Positions 31,800 to 40,613 are shown, counted from the first letter of the stretch. The stretch is 54,100 bases of DNA from DASQQQ01 sp036390995 (GCA_036390995.1 DASWAT010000028.1:1-54100); one strand, 5' to 3'. Program-made: numbers and translations. Notes: generated by a model not told the origin, from the sequence alone.

Positions 31800-33350
31800 G
31801 TGGCGCAGGAGAAACGGGTCGGGTCCGTCACCTATCAGGAGGTCACGGCCGACTACTTCCAGAAGCGCGGGCTCAAACGGCATGCCGCGTTCTGGTCGCT
31901 GTGGTCGTTGGGCGTGGCGGCGGTCATCTCCGGCGACTTCTACGGGTGGAACCTCGGGCTCGACGCCGGGGGGTTCGGCGGGCTGCTGATCGCGACCGCA
32001 GTCATCGCGCTCATGTACTACGGCCTGTGCTTCAGCATCGCGGAGATGTCGCCGGCCCTGCCCCACACGGGCGGCGCGTACTCGTTCGCCCGTTCGGCCA
32101 TGGGACCGTGGGGCGGCTTCATCACCGGCCTCGCGGAGAACATGGAGTACGTGATCACCCCGGCCGTCGTGGTCGGCGCGATGGGGTTCCTCATGCACGA
32201 CATCGTGAAGGACCTGTTCAGCCTCGCGGCCGAGCCGTGGTGGAACAGCCCGGTCACGTGGTGGGCGATCTTCTACGTGATCTTCGTCGCGATCAACATC
32301 GTGGGCATCGAGGCCACGATGCGGTTCACGGTCGTCATCAACATCGCGGCCCTCGGCATCCTGGCGTTCTTCTTCATCTCGGTGCTGGTGTCCGGCAAGT
32401 TCGACACCGGCCTGTGGACGAACATCGTCCCGGACGCCGGCGCCTCGAAGTTCCTCCCGCACGGGATCAGCGGCATCTTCCCCGCCATCCCGTTCGCCAT
32501 CTGGTTCTTCCTGGCGATCGAGGAGCTCCCGCTGGCCGCGGAGGAATCCATGGACCCGAAGCGCGACATCCCTCGCGCAACGGTCTGGGGGATGACAACG
32601 CTGCTCGTCACGGCGCTCCTCACGTTGTTCCTCAACACGGGCGTCGACGGCGGTGCGAAGGACATCGGGCTCTCCGCCACCCCGCTGTTCGACGGGTTGA
32701 AGGGAGTCTTCGGCACCGGCACCTCCGCCGACCTGCTCGCCCTGATCGGCCTGGTCGGTCTGATCGCGAGCTTCTTCACGATCATCTACGCGTACGGCCG
32801 GAACACGTACTCGCTCTCCCGGGCCGGGTACTTCCCCAAGTGGCTGTCGCTCACGCACGGAACGCGCAAGACCCCGCAGGTCGCCCTGATCGCCGGCGCT
32901 GTCGTGGGATACGCATTGGCCGTGCTCATCTACCAGCTCGGCAAGTCCGGGGGCGAGCTCGCGGGCAAGATCGTCGGCGCCCTGCTGTACATGGCCGTGT
33001 TCGGCGCCGTGATCTCCTACACGATGCAGTGCCTGTCATTCATCATGCTGCGCCGAAAGTTGCCCAACATCCAGCGCCCGTACCGAAGCCCCGTGGGGAG
33101 CTGGGGGGCCGGGATCGCGGGCATCATCGCCATCGTCTCGCTGATCTCGCTGTACTCGAACGAGGACTACCGCCCGGGCGTGTACGGCACGTTGATCTAC
33201 TTCGTGCTCGGGATCCTGTACTTCGCCCTGGCTGGACGTCACCGTCTCGTGCTCTCTCCCGAGGAGGAGTTCGCGCTCACGCAGGGCGAACATGGCCACC
33301 CGGAGGAGGAGGGATACGGCAAGACGCACGTCGAAGAGGTACAGGCCTAG
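31800..33350 (+). CDS. APC-superfamily permease, ethanolamine/amine type
   Basis: 516 aa, GTG start behind AGGGAGGGGG. About twelve transmembrane helices. The helix-1 region 'WSLWSLGVAAVISGDFYGWNLGL' and 'GGFGGLL...MYYGLCFSIAEMSPALPHTGGAYSFARSAMG' closely follow the ethanolamine permease (Eat) pattern. Helix 6 contains AIWFFLAIEELPLAAEES. A ~45-residue charged cytoplasmic tail ends the protein. Family members import ethanolamine, amino acids or polyamines with protons. First gene of a seven-gene operon with a glutamine-synthetase-like ligase, which favours an amine substrate. Confidence 0.88.
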   Translation: MAQEKRVGSVTYQEVTADYFQKRGLKRHAAFWSLWSLGVAAVISGDFYGWNLGLDAGGFGGLLIATAVIALMYYGLCFSIAEMSPALPHTGGAYSFARSAMGPWGGFITGLAENMEYVITPAVVVGAMGFLMHDIVKDLFSLAAEPWWNSPVTWWAIFYVIFVAINIVGIEATMRFTVVINIAALGILAFFFISVLVSGKFDTGLWTNIVPDAGASKFLPHGISGIFPAIPFAIWFFLAIEELPLAAEESMDPKRDIPRATVWGMTTLLVTALLTLFLNTGVDGGAKDIGLSATPLFDGLKGVFGTGTSADLLALIGLVGLIASFFTIIYAYGRNTYSLSRAGYFPKWLSLTHGTRKTPQVALIAGAVVGYALAVLIYQLGKSGGELAGKIVGALLYMAVFGAVISYTMQCLSFIMLRRKLPNIQRPYRSPVGSWGAGIAGIIAIVSLISLYSNEDYRPGVYGTLIYFVLGILYFALAGRHRLVLSPEEEFALTQGEHGHPEEEGYGKTHVEEVQA

Positions 33351-33353
33351 CGG

Positions 33354-33403
33354 GCGGGTGAGACCCGCGGATCGTCGAGGGGCGGTGGGCGCGCCGCCCC
33401 TCG
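33354..33403 (+). promoter_or_regulatory. Two tandem hairpins in the permease-ligase gap
   Basis: Hairpin 1: GCGGGT (33354-33359), 3-base loop, ACCCGC (33363-33368). Hairpin 2: CGAGGGGCGG (33376-33385), 8-base loop, CCGCCCCTCG (33394-33403), a perfect 10-bp stem extendable by a T-A pair. They fill the 75-base gap between the permease stop and the ligase ribosome site (GGGAGGAGG). No T-run, so partial attenuation or mRNA processing is as likely as termination. Confidence 0.5.
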
Positions 33404-33425
33404 ATCGTCTCGGGGAGGAGGTCTG

Positions 33426-34805
33426 ATGGAGAAGGGCACGCTGACCCTGAAGGAGCTCGAGGGCCTGGTCGACGAGGGCGAGGTGGACACGGTCCTGTGC
33501 ATGTTCACGGACATGCAGGGCCGGTTCATGGGCAAGCGGGTGGTGCCCCACTTCTTCTTCGACGAGATCCTCGGCGAGGAGGGCCTCCACGCGTGTCTGT
33601 ACCTGGTCACGGTGGACATGGAGATGGAGCCGCTACCCGGCTATCGCTACGCCAGCTGGGAGACGGGCTACGGCGACTTCATGATGGTCCCCGACCTCTC
33701 CACCCTGCGGATGGTGCCGTGGCTCGAGAAGACCGCCATGGTCATCTGCGATATCCACGACGAGGAGACGAAGGAACCGGTGGAGGTCGCGCCCCGGCAG
33801 ATCCTGAAGCGGCAGATCGAGCGAGCCAGACAGGCCGGCTACACCATCAAGACCGGGTCCGAGCTCGAGTTCTACCTGTTCAAGGACTCGTTCGAGGGCG
33901 CCGCGCACAAGGGCTACCGGGAGCTGCAGCCCTCGTCCACCTACATCATGGACTACCACATGCTGCAGACCACGAAGGACGAGTGGATCATCCGGCAGAT
34001 CCGCAACGGCATGCTCGGGGCGGGGATCCCGATCGAGTTCTCCAAGGGCGAGTTCGGCAAGGGCCAGCACGAGATCAACATCACGTATGCCGACGCGCTG
34101 ACCACCGCCGACTACCACGCCGTGTACAAGCACGGCGTGAAGGAGATCTGCGCGATGAACGGCGTGGCGGCCACGTTCATGGCGAAGTGGTCGATGGCCG
34201 AAGCGGGCTCGTCGTGTCACATGCACTCGAGCGTGTGGGGGGAGGACGGCAGCCAGTCCCTCATGTGGGACGACGCGGCACAGCGTCACATGACCGAGAC
34301 CTTCTCCCACTACCTCGGCGGGCTCATGTCCACGGCTCGTGAGATGGCGTGGATGTACGCACCGTTCATCAACTCGTACAAGCGCTACCAGCACGGGTCC
34401 TGGGCTCCCACGGCGATCGTGTGGAGCCACGACAACCGGACCTGTGGGTTCCGGGTGGTCGGCGAGCACAAGGGGTTCCGTGTCGAGTCCCGCATCCCCG
34501 GCGCGGATGCGAACCCCTACCTCGGCTACGCGGCGACGATCGCGTCCGGCCTGTGGGGCATGCAGAACGATGTGGAGTGCCCCCCGATGTTCGAGGGCAA
34601 CGCCTACGAAGCCAAGGACGTCCCGAGGGTCCCGAGCTCGATGCGGGAGGCCATCGACGAGTTCGCGAGGAGCGAGGTGGCCCGGGAGGCCTTCGGGGAC
34701 TTCGTCTTCGAGCACCTGCTGAACACCGCCGTGCAGGAACAGTTCATCTTCGACAACAACGTCGTGACCGACTGGGAGCTCGAGCGCTACTTCGAACGGG
34801 GATAG
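33426..34805 (+). CDS. Glutamine-synthetase-like gamma-glutamyl-amine ligase
   Basis: 459 aa, ATG behind GGGAGGAGG. GS fold: N-terminal beta-grasp (LCMFTDMQGRFMGKRV), catalytic domain with GSELEFYLF, SKGEFGKGQHEINITYADAL, metal/ATP motif SSCHMHSSVW and substrate Arg in RVESRIPGADANPYLGY. The C-terminal region lacks the NLYDLP adenylylation tyrosine site of housekeeping GlnA. Members of this non-canonical group (PuuA, GlnA3, GlnA4) join glutamate to polyamines or ethanolamine. With an ethanolamine-type permease upstream and a gamma-glutamyl-GABA hydrolase downstream, an amine ligase role is well supported; the actual amine is inference. Confidence 0.88.
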   Translation: MEKGTLTLKELEGLVDEGEVDTVLCMFTDMQGRFMGKRVVPHFFFDEILGEEGLHACLYLVTVDMEMEPLPGYRYASWETGYGDFMMVPDLSTLRMVPWLEKTAMVICDIHDEETKEPVEVAPRQILKRQIERARQAGYTIKTGSELEFYLFKDSFEGAAHKGYRELQPSSTYIMDYHMLQTTKDEWIIRQIRNGMLGAGIPIEFSKGEFGKGQHEINITYADALTTADYHAVYKHGVKEICAMNGVAATFMAKWSMAEAGSSCHMHSSVWGEDGSQSLMWDDAAQRHMTETFSHYLGGLMSTAREMAWMYAPFINSYKRYQHGSWAPTAIVWSHDNRTCGFRVVGEHKGFRVESRIPGADANPYLGYAATIASGLWGMQNDVECPPMFEGNAYEAKDVPRVPSSMREAIDEFARSEVAREAFGDFVFEHLLNTAVQEQFIFDNNVVTDWELERYFERG

Positions 34806-34831
34806 GGAGCGGGAACGGTAGACTCGGCCCC

Positions 34832-35554
34832 GTGAAACCTATCCTGCTCGTTCGGAACGACGCGTTCGAGACCTTCGGGATCGCCCCGGCGACCTTCGCC
34901 GAGGCGGGCGTGCCGGTCCGAGTGCTCGAGGCGATCGATCCGGAGGCTCCTCGGATCTCGCTCGACGACGTGTCCGGGGTGGTCGTGTTCGGCAGTTCGT
35001 CCAACGTGGAGCATGCGAACGAGCAGCCTTTCATCAAAGAGCTACGGGAGCTGACGCTCGAGGCCTTGGACCGTGACCTGCCGTACCTGGGGGTGTGCTT
35101 CGGGGCGCAGGTGCTGGCATGGTCGCTGGACTGCCCGGTGATGAAGGCTCCCGTGCGGGAGGTGGGCTTCGAGCCGCTGCGGATCGAGCCGGCCGCCGGG
35201 CACGATCCGGTGCTGTCCCACTACCGGGACGGCGACATGGTCTTCCAGTGGCACATGGACACGTTCGAGCTCCCCGACCAGGCCCACCTGCTGGCGACCG
35301 GGGACGGCGTTCGCAACCAGGCCTACCGCCTGGGCGAACGGACGTGGGGCGTGCAGTTCCATTTCGAGATCGACGGGCCCGAGATCGAGCTGTGGCTCAA
35401 GGAGTTCGCGCTGCTCGGCGACCTGCTGGAGGAGTGGGGGAAGACCTCCGACCAGGTCTGGGAGGAGACGCGCCGGCACCTCACGGCACATGAGGCCAAG
35501 GGCCGCGAGGTGTTCCGGCGGTTCGCCGATGTGGCCCGCGAGGCCGCGAGGTAG
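34832..35554 (+). CDS. Class I glutamine amidotransferase-like protein
   Basis: 240 aa from GTG 34832. Catalytic triad: Cys in LGVCFGAQVLAW (~residue 90), His and Glu in WGVQFHFEID. The fold matches GMP-synthase-type GATase domains standing alone. Such solitary GATases hydrolyse gamma-glutamyl amide bonds; given the neighbours it may cleave a gamma-glutamyl intermediate. It lies 26 bases after the ligase and 3 bases before lutA. A second, unrelated class I amidase (PuuD-like) ends the same operon, so their division of labour is an open point. Confidence 0.88.
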   Translation: MKPILLVRNDAFETFGIAPATFAEAGVPVRVLEAIDPEAPRISLDDVSGVVVFGSSSNVEHANEQPFIKELRELTLEALDRDLPYLGVCFGAQVLAWSLDCPVMKAPVREVGFEPLRIEPAAGHDPVLSHYRDGDMVFQWHMDTFELPDQAHLLATGDGVRNQAYRLGERTWGVQFHFEIDGPEIELWLKEFALLGDLLEEWGKTSDQVWEETRRHLTAHEAKGREVFRRFADVAREAAR

Positions 35555-35557
35555 GCG

Positions 35558-36325
35558 GTGTCACACGGGGCGCGTCCTCGGCGCGTCTCGCTCTTCGTGA
35601 CCTGTCTGGTCGATCTCGTGCATCCCGAGATCGGGGACGCGACCGAACAGCTGCTGCGCGACCTGGATCTGGAGGTCGACTTCCCCCCGTCCCAGACCTG
35701 CTGTGGGCAGCCGGCCTACAACGCGGGCTTCCCGGACCAGGCCCGGCGGATCGGGCGAACCCTCCTGGACGCGTTCGAGGGATCGGAGGCCGTCGTGGCG
35801 CCGTCCGGCTCTTGCGCAGCGATGGTGCGGACGAACTTCCCGCGACTTTTCGCCGGCACGCCTGACGAGGAGCGGGCGGAGACGCTCGCCGAACGGGTCC
35901 ACGAGCTCTCCGCCTTCGTGGTCGACGTGCTGGGTATCGATCACCTCACCGGAGCGCTCCCCGCGCGGGCGACGTACCACGACGCCTGCCACGGCCTGCG
36001 CGAGCTCGGCCTGTCCTCGCAGGGACGGCGGCTCCTGGCGGGCATCGAGGGCCTCGGCCTGGTCGAGATGGCGAGGCCCGACGCCTGCTGCGGCTTCGGT
36101 GGCACGTTCTCGGTCCGCCTCCCCGAGCTGGCCACCGCGATGGCCGAGGACAAGCTGCGGCAGGCGGCCGCGACGGGCGCCGACGTCGTGATCACGGGTG
36201 ACGCCGGGTGTCTCGTGCATCTGGCAGGCCTCCGCTCGCGGGCCGGGATCGGGCCGCGGCCGGTCCACCTGGCGGTGCTCCTGGCTGAAGCGCGCGGGCT
36301 CCGCGGCCCGGCGATCCGGGCATGA
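35558..36325 (+). CDS. lutA: LutA-like (Fe-S)-binding subunit of L-lactate utilisation complex
   Basis: 255 aa, GTG start. Two cysteine-rich CCG domains: TCLVDL...PSQTCCGQPAYNAG and YHDACHGLRELG...DACCGFGGTFSVRLPE, as in LutA, GlcF and HdrB-type proteins. In LutABC it takes part in oxidising L-lactate to pyruvate. The last 4 bases overlap lutB. Placement in an amine operon rather than beside a lactate permease is unusual. Confidence 0.92.
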   Translation: MSHGARPRRVSLFVTCLVDLVHPEIGDATEQLLRDLDLEVDFPPSQTCCGQPAYNAGFPDQARRIGRTLLDAFEGSEAVVAPSGSCAAMVRTNFPRLFAGTPDEERAETLAERVHELSAFVVDVLGIDHLTGALPARATYHDACHGLRELGLSSQGRRLLAGIEGLGLVEMARPDACCGFGGTFSVRLPELATAMAEDKLRQAAATGADVVITGDAGCLVHLAGLRSRAGIGPRPVHLAVLLAEARGLRGPAIRA

Positions 36326-37725
36326 GCGCCCGGCCCCCGGGCTCGTTCCGGGATCGGGCCGGGGCCCTCCTGGAAAGGCCCGAGGTCGCCGCGGCCATCG
36401 GGCGTGCCATGGACATCCGGGCTCGGGGCCGGTCGACGGTCTTCTCGGGCGCGGATGTCGAAGCCATGCGCGCGGCCGGAGAGGCGATCCGCGCGCACAC
36501 GATCGCGAACCTGCCCCGCTACCTGGACGCCTTCGCCGAGGCGGCTGATCGTCACGGCACGCGCGTGTTCTTCGCGGCAGATGCGTCGGAGGCGGTGGGC
36601 TACGTCCGGGAGGTCCTGCGGCGCACGGGATCCAGGCGGATCGTGAAGGGCAAGTCGATGGTCTCCGAGGAACTCGGCCTGAACGCCGCGCTGGGATCGG
36701 ACGGCGCCGAAGTCACCGAGACGGACCTGGGCGAGTACATCGTCCAGCTCGCGCACGAGCCGCCGGCACACATCACGGTCCCCGCCGTCCACATGACCCG
36801 AGCGCAGATCCGCGACCTCTTCAACCGCGAGCTCGGAGCCGCTGTATCCGATGAACCGAGGGCGCTGACGCACATGGCCCGTCGCGTCCTGCGCGACCGG
36901 TTCCTCGCCGCCGACGCGGGCATCACGGGCGTCAACTTCGGCGTGGCCGAAACGGGATCGCTCGTTATCGTGACGAACGAGGGCAACGCTCGGATGTGCA
37001 CCTCGCTTCCCCGCGTGCACATCGCCCTCCTTGGCATGGAGCGGCTGGTTCCCTCGTTCCGGGAGCTCGCCGTGCTGCTGCCGCTCCTCACCGGCAGCGC
37101 CACGGGCCAGCGCATCACGGCCTACCTGAATGTGATCGCGGGGCCGCGCAGGCCCGAGGAGCCGGACGGCCCCGACGAGGTCCACGTGGTGGTGGTGGAC
37201 AACGGCCGATCGGCCATCCTCGGCTCGGAGTACCGGTCGATCCTGCACTGCATCCGGTGCGGCGCCTGCCAGAACGTCTGCCCGGTGTTCCGGCAGGTCG
37301 GCGGGCACGCGTACGGCGGCACCTACGGAGGCCCCATCGGGGCGGTCCTCGCGCCGCTGCTGGAGGGCTTCGAGCAGGCCGGCGACCTCCCGCACGCGTC
37401 CTCGTTGTGCGTCGCATGCACGGAGGTCTGTCCGGTGAACATCCCGCTCCACGAGCACCTGATCTCGCTCCGGCGCGACGTCGCTGCGACGCGAGCCTCA
37501 GCCGGCGAACGGCTGACGTTCCGGTTGTGGGGACTGCTGTGGAGCAGGCCGAGGACCTATGGGGTGACGGCCCGGGTGGCGAGGGTAGGTCAGCGGCTCC
37601 TCGCCCGGCGGGGCCGGATCCCCAGGGCGCCCTTCCCGCTCTCGCGTTGGACGGCCGGGCGCGATCTCCCACCGCTGGCGCGGGAGCCGTTCCGAGACCG
37701 ATGGAGGCGGAGGCATGGATCGTAG
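36322..37725 (+). CDS. lutB: LutB-like iron-sulfur protein
   Basis: 467 aa, ATG overlapping lutA's stop. An N-terminal LUD domain (~60-300: RIVKGKSMVSEELGLNAAL, GVAETGSLVIVTNEGNARM, HIALLGMERLVPS) precedes a two-cluster ferredoxin domain (CIRCGACQNVCPVFRQVGGHAYGGTYGGPIG and CVACTEVCPVNIPLHEHL). The size matches Bacillus LutB (~476 aa). It is the electron-transfer core of the LutABC lactate oxidation system. Its 3' end overlaps lutC by 11 bases. Confidence 0.94.
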   Translation: MSARPPGSFRDRAGALLERPEVAAAIGRAMDIRARGRSTVFSGADVEAMRAAGEAIRAHTIANLPRYLDAFAEAADRHGTRVFFAADASEAVGYVREVLRRTGSRRIVKGKSMVSEELGLNAALGSDGAEVTETDLGEYIVQLAHEPPAHITVPAVHMTRAQIRDLFNRELGAAVSDEPRALTHMARRVLRDRFLAADAGITGVNFGVAETGSLVIVTNEGNARMCTSLPRVHIALLGMERLVPSFRELAVLLPLLTGSATGQRITAYLNVIAGPRRPEEPDGPDEVHVVVVDNGRSAILGSEYRSILHCIRCGACQNVCPVFRQVGGHAYGGTYGGPIGAVLAPLLEGFEQAGDLPHASSLCVACTEVCPVNIPLHEHLISLRRDVAATRASAGERLTFRLWGLLWSRPRTYGVTARVARVGQRLLARRGRIPRAPFPLSRWTAGRDLPPLAREPFRDRWRRRHGS

Positions 37726-38341
37726 CGCCTTCCTCGATCGCGTCCGGACCCGGCTGGCCGGCACGATCGCGCCGGATCTCCCCGGCGAGCTGCCGCGAAC
37801 CATGGTGTCCGGCGACGGGCGAGGCTTCGATCGCTTCGCGGAGGAGCTCGCGGCACTCGGAGGCGAGGCCCGCAGCGTGTCCCCCGACGAGCTCGAGGAG
37901 GCGGTGAAGGCAGCGGCGGAGGGTTGCACCCGCGCGGTGCTCGGAGCCGATCTTGGACCCTATGCCGATCGGGTGGCGGGCGGGCTTGCCGCGGCCGGTT
38001 GCGCGGTGCTGGAGCCGGGTCGGGAGGGCGCGGCGGCGGCGGACCTCGGCGTGACCGGCGCGGTATTCGGCGTGGCCGCCACCGGATCGGTCCTGCTCTC
38101 GTCCGGACCCGGTGCGCCTCGCACCACCGGGCTCCTGCCCGAACGGCACCTCGCGATCCTTCCACGGGACCGGCTCCTTCCAGGGCTGGAGGAGCTCATC
38201 GGGCGTCTCCCCGCCGCCACCGGTTCCGCGTCGCAGATGGTGCTGGTCACCGGGCCCTCGCGAACGAGCGACATCGAGATGACGCCGGTGCTCGGCGTGC
38301 ACGGCCCGGAACACGTTATCGTGCTCATGGTGGGGGGATGA
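37715..38341 (+). CDS. lutC: LutC-like LUD-domain protein
   Basis: 208 aa from ATG 37715 (GGAGGCGG upstream, inside lutB). LUD/DUF162 domain: AVLGADLGPYADRVAGGLAAAGC, then the signature ADLGVTGAVFGVAATGSVLLSSGPGAPRTTGLLPERHLAIL, and SQMVLVTGPSRTSDIEMTPVLGVHGPEHVIVLMV at the end. Completes the lutABC set in the usual order. Its stop overlaps the next start (ATGA). Confidence 0.94.
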   Translation: MDRSAFLDRVRTRLAGTIAPDLPGELPRTMVSGDGRGFDRFAEELAALGGEARSVSPDELEEAVKAAAEGCTRAVLGADLGPYADRVAGGLAAAGCAVLEPGREGAAAADLGVTGAVFGVAATGSVLLSSGPGAPRTTGLLPERHLAILPRDRLLPGLEELIGRLPAATGSASQMVLVTGPSRTSDIEMTPVLGVHGPEHVIVLMVGG

Positions 38342-39057
38342 GCAGGCCGCAGATCGCCATCGTCGCGTACCACCTCCGCCCCGGACGGGTTTCACATTGG
38401 TTCGTGGGCGGATACGGCGTGCCGGAGAACTACGTCGACGCGGTGCGCCGAGCCGGCGGACGGCCCACCCTCGTATTGCCCGGCGATCAGACGCCGCCGA
38501 CCGAGCTGCTCGACGGCTACGGGGGTCTGCTGCTCGTTGGCGGAGGCGACGTTGAGCCCTCCCGGTACGGCGCGGAGCCCGATCGCGAGGTCTACGGGCT
38601 CGAGCCCGATCGCGACGCCATGGAGATCGAACTGTTGCGCGAGGCGGCCCGTAGGAGGCTGCCGACGCTCGCCATCTGCCGGGGGATGCAGGTCCTGAAC
38701 GTTGCGTTCGGAGGCACGCTGATCCAGCACCTCCCCGACCACGAGGGCTACCTGGAACACGGCACCCCCGGCGGCGAGGATCAGCGACGCCACGAGGTCA
38801 AGATCGCTGCGGGCAGCCGGCTGGCGGAGGCCTCCGGGACCGAGGTGCTGTCCTGCTCCACCCACCATCACCAGGGCGTGGACGGGGTGGGCGATGGCCT
38901 GATCCCCACGGGGTGGTCGGAAGACGGGCTGGTCGAGGCGGTCGAGCACGAGGACGGCTGGATGCTCGGCGTGCAGTGGCACCCGGAGGACACGGCGGCC
39001 GCAGATCCCACGCAGCAGGCGTTGTTCGACGCCTTCGCCCTTCGGAGCTCGTCCTAG
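38338..39057 (+). CDS. puuD: Gamma-glutamyl-GABA hydrolase-like peptidase C26 (PuuD type)
   Basis: 239 aa from ATG 38338. Class I amidotransferase fold with nucleophile Cys in AICRGMQVLNVAFGGTLIQHLPDH (~residue 118), STHHHQGVD, and His/Glu in GVQWHPEDT. These are diagnostic for PuuD/peptidase C26, which releases GABA or another amine product from its gamma-glutamyl conjugate, regenerating glutamate. As last gene of the permease-ligase operon it closes a gamma-glutamylation cycle. The TAG stop shares CTAG with the convergent gene's stop. Confidence 0.92.
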   Translation: MSRPQIAIVAYHLRPGRVSHWFVGGYGVPENYVDAVRRAGGRPTLVLPGDQTPPTELLDGYGGLLLVGGGDVEPSRYGAEPDREVYGLEPDRDAMEIELLREAARRRLPTLAICRGMQVLNVAFGGTLIQHLPDHEGYLEHGTPGGEDQRRHEVKIAAGSRLAEASGTEVLSCSTHHHQGVDGVGDGLIPTGWSEDGLVEAVEHEDGWMLGVQWHPEDTAAADPTQQALFDAFALRSSS

Positions 39058-39416
39058 AGGCCGCAGCGGACGGTCACCGTGCCGTCGGTGGCCACGCGGA
39101 CGGCGATGCTCGTGCCGCCGGACGGGCCGTCGGCGAAGCCGGTCACGCCCGCGCCTCGGTTCGGCACCACCGCGCCCGCACCACCCGCGCAGCGAAGCGT
39201 GTCCCCCGGTTCCACGACCCCCGGAGCGAACGTCAGGACCTCCCCGGCCGGCACGCGGAACGAGCGAGGTTCGCGCGATCGGCGGGAGAAGACGTAGATG
39301 AACGGCGTGGCGATGACCATCGCGAGGACCACGACCAGCGCCACCCATCGCAGCCACGGCGCTCGGCGGGGCGCCTGCTCCTCGTCATCGAGCGGCGGAA
39401 CCGGGTGCAGCGTCAC
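39054..39416 (-). CDS. Small single-pass membrane protein
   Basis: 120 aa from GTG 39416. A short acidic/basic cytoplasmic head (PPLDDEEQAPRRAPW), one helix (~25-45: RWVALVVVLAMVIATPFIYVF), then a ~75-residue extracytoplasmic domain (FRVPAGEVLTFAPGVVEPGDTLRCAGGAGAVVPNRG...) with two cysteines, Cys77 and Cys119, that may form a disulfide. I do not recognise the domain. Convergent with puuD, the stop codons sharing CTAG. Start codon uncertain because ribosome site is weak. Confidence 0.65.
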   Translation of the reverse strand: MTLHPVPPLDDEEQAPRRAPWLRWVALVVVLAMVIATPFIYVFSRRSREPRSFRVPAGEVLTFAPGVVEPGDTLRCAGGAGAVVPNRGAGVTGFADGPSGGTSIAVRVATDGTVTVRCGL

Positions 39417-39613
39417 CGCTCCAGCGTAGCTCTCCGGCCGGGGCGAAGGGACATGTCCCGGGCAAGGGGCACGGCGCGGACCCGATTGGCGGATCGAGCC
39501 CGATTGCTGAATAATCACGGGCCGTCGAGGCATTCGGCCGAACGTTTCGGTCTTCGGAAACCTCGGAGGGGCTGATCTGTCCGGAACGTCGTCCGAGAAG
39601 GAGTGAGCCCGCC
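39417..39613. promoter_or_regulatory. 197-base gap with direct repeats and a palindrome
   Basis: Divergent gap ahead of the creatininase gene. CCCGATTG occurs twice (39481-39488, 39499-39506), 18 bases apart, followed by GCTGAATAATCAC, which could hold a -10 element. TTCGGCCGAA (39533-39542) is a perfect palindrome. AAGGAG (39599-39604) is the ribosome site. I see no gene here. Confidence 0.4.
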
Positions 39614-40432
39614 ATGGCATGGACGACCCCGCTCCTGTACGAGCGGCTGACCTGGCCCGAGGTCCGAAGAGCCGCCGCCGAGGACCGCGTCTGCCTGATC
39701 CCCTCTGGGACGCTGGAAGACCACGGACCCCACCTGCCGCTGGACGCGGACACACGCATCGCCCTCGAGATCTGCCGGGCGGCGGCGGAACAGGCCTCCG
39801 ACGAGATCGTGCTGCTCCCGCCCGTGATCCACGGATACACACCGCACCACATGGACTTCCCCGGACCGATCACGATCGGTTGGGAGACCTTCGTGAAGTA
39901 CTGCACCGACGTCGGGACGTCGTTGGCCCGGCACGGGTTCAAGCGGATCCTGTTCCTGAACGGCCACGGCTCGAACATCCCGCTGATCGACATGGCCACC
40001 CGGCTGATCGGCCTGGAGTATCCCGACGTGCTGGCTGCGGGAGCCTTCTACCTCACGAGCCCGGAGTCGCAGCGGGTCATCGAGGAGGTTCGCGAATCGG
40101 GGCTCGGGGGCATGGGGCATGCGTGCGAGCTCGAGACGTCGATCTACCTCCACCTCGACCCTGGTGCCGTCGAGATGGACAAGGCGGTGGACGAGAACTC
40201 GTTCCCGGAGGGGCCCAACTGCTGGATGGACTGGTCCGACGGCCCCCTCAAGCTGATGCCCTGGTGGAACGCCATCAGCCACACGGGAGTGCACGGCGAC
40301 GCAACGAAGGCCACAGCCGACAAGGGCAAGGTGCTGTTCGAGCAAGCCGTGCACGAGTGCCTCTCGTTCGTCCGCGAGCTCCGGGACAAGCCACTGCCCG
40401 TCCGCTGGGAGCCCCGGGAGACGCTCGATTGA
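39614..40432 (+). CDS. Creatininase-family amidohydrolase
   Basis: 272 aa, ATG with GAAGGAG upstream. Metal-binding motif LEDHGPHLPLDADTRIA (~residues 34-50), then FLNGHGSNIPLI and GHACELETSIYLHL. The family usually has HAGE where this has HACE. Members cleave cyclic amides such as creatinine or formamide intermediates using two divalent metals. The cytosolic enzyme lies upstream of a peptide-type ABC importer, separated by 181 bases, so imported amides are plausible substrates. MftE-like peptidase activity is an alternative, but no mycofactocin genes are near. Confidence 0.88.
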   Translation: MAWTTPLLYERLTWPEVRRAAAEDRVCLIPSGTLEDHGPHLPLDADTRIALEICRAAAEQASDEIVLLPPVIHGYTPHHMDFPGPITIGWETFVKYCTDVGTSLARHGFKRILFLNGHGSNIPLIDMATRLIGLEYPDVLAAGAFYLTSPESQRVIEEVRESGLGGMGHACELETSIYLHLDPGAVEMDKAVDENSFPEGPNCWMDWSDGPLKLMPWWNAISHTGVHGDATKATADKGKVLFEQAVHECLSFVRELRDKPLPVRWEPRETLD

Positions 40433-40576
40433 GGCCACGGGCCGGTCTCGGGGAGGGCCGGATTCCCTACCGTGCTCGAGGCGAGCGTGCTATACAGGCT
40501 GGGCGAACCCCCGGAACGATCTCACGCTGTCGTGCGGAAAGACATCCAGTGACGGGGACGCGGTCCGAGTGGCAAC

Positions 40577-40595
40577 GTCGGTCGATCAGACCGAC
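40577..40595 (+). promoter_or_regulatory. Hairpin just before the binding-protein ribosome site
   Basis: GTCGGTC (40577-40583), 5-base loop, GACCGAC (40589-40595): a perfect 7-bp stem ending 1-2 bases before GAAGGAGGGG. It sits in the 181-base gap before the transporter operon. A TATACA (40491-40496) could be a -10 box, with no convincing -35. The hairpin may modulate initiation, or simply mark an operator. Confidence 0.4.
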
Positions 40596-40613
40596 CGAAG
40601 GAGGGGCGGCAAG

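Noticed and set aside
33426..34805. Housekeeping glutamine synthetase GlnA.
   Set aside because: Missing the adenylylation-site tyrosine region, and its operon holds amine permease and gamma-glutamyl hydrolase rather than nitrogen-control genes.
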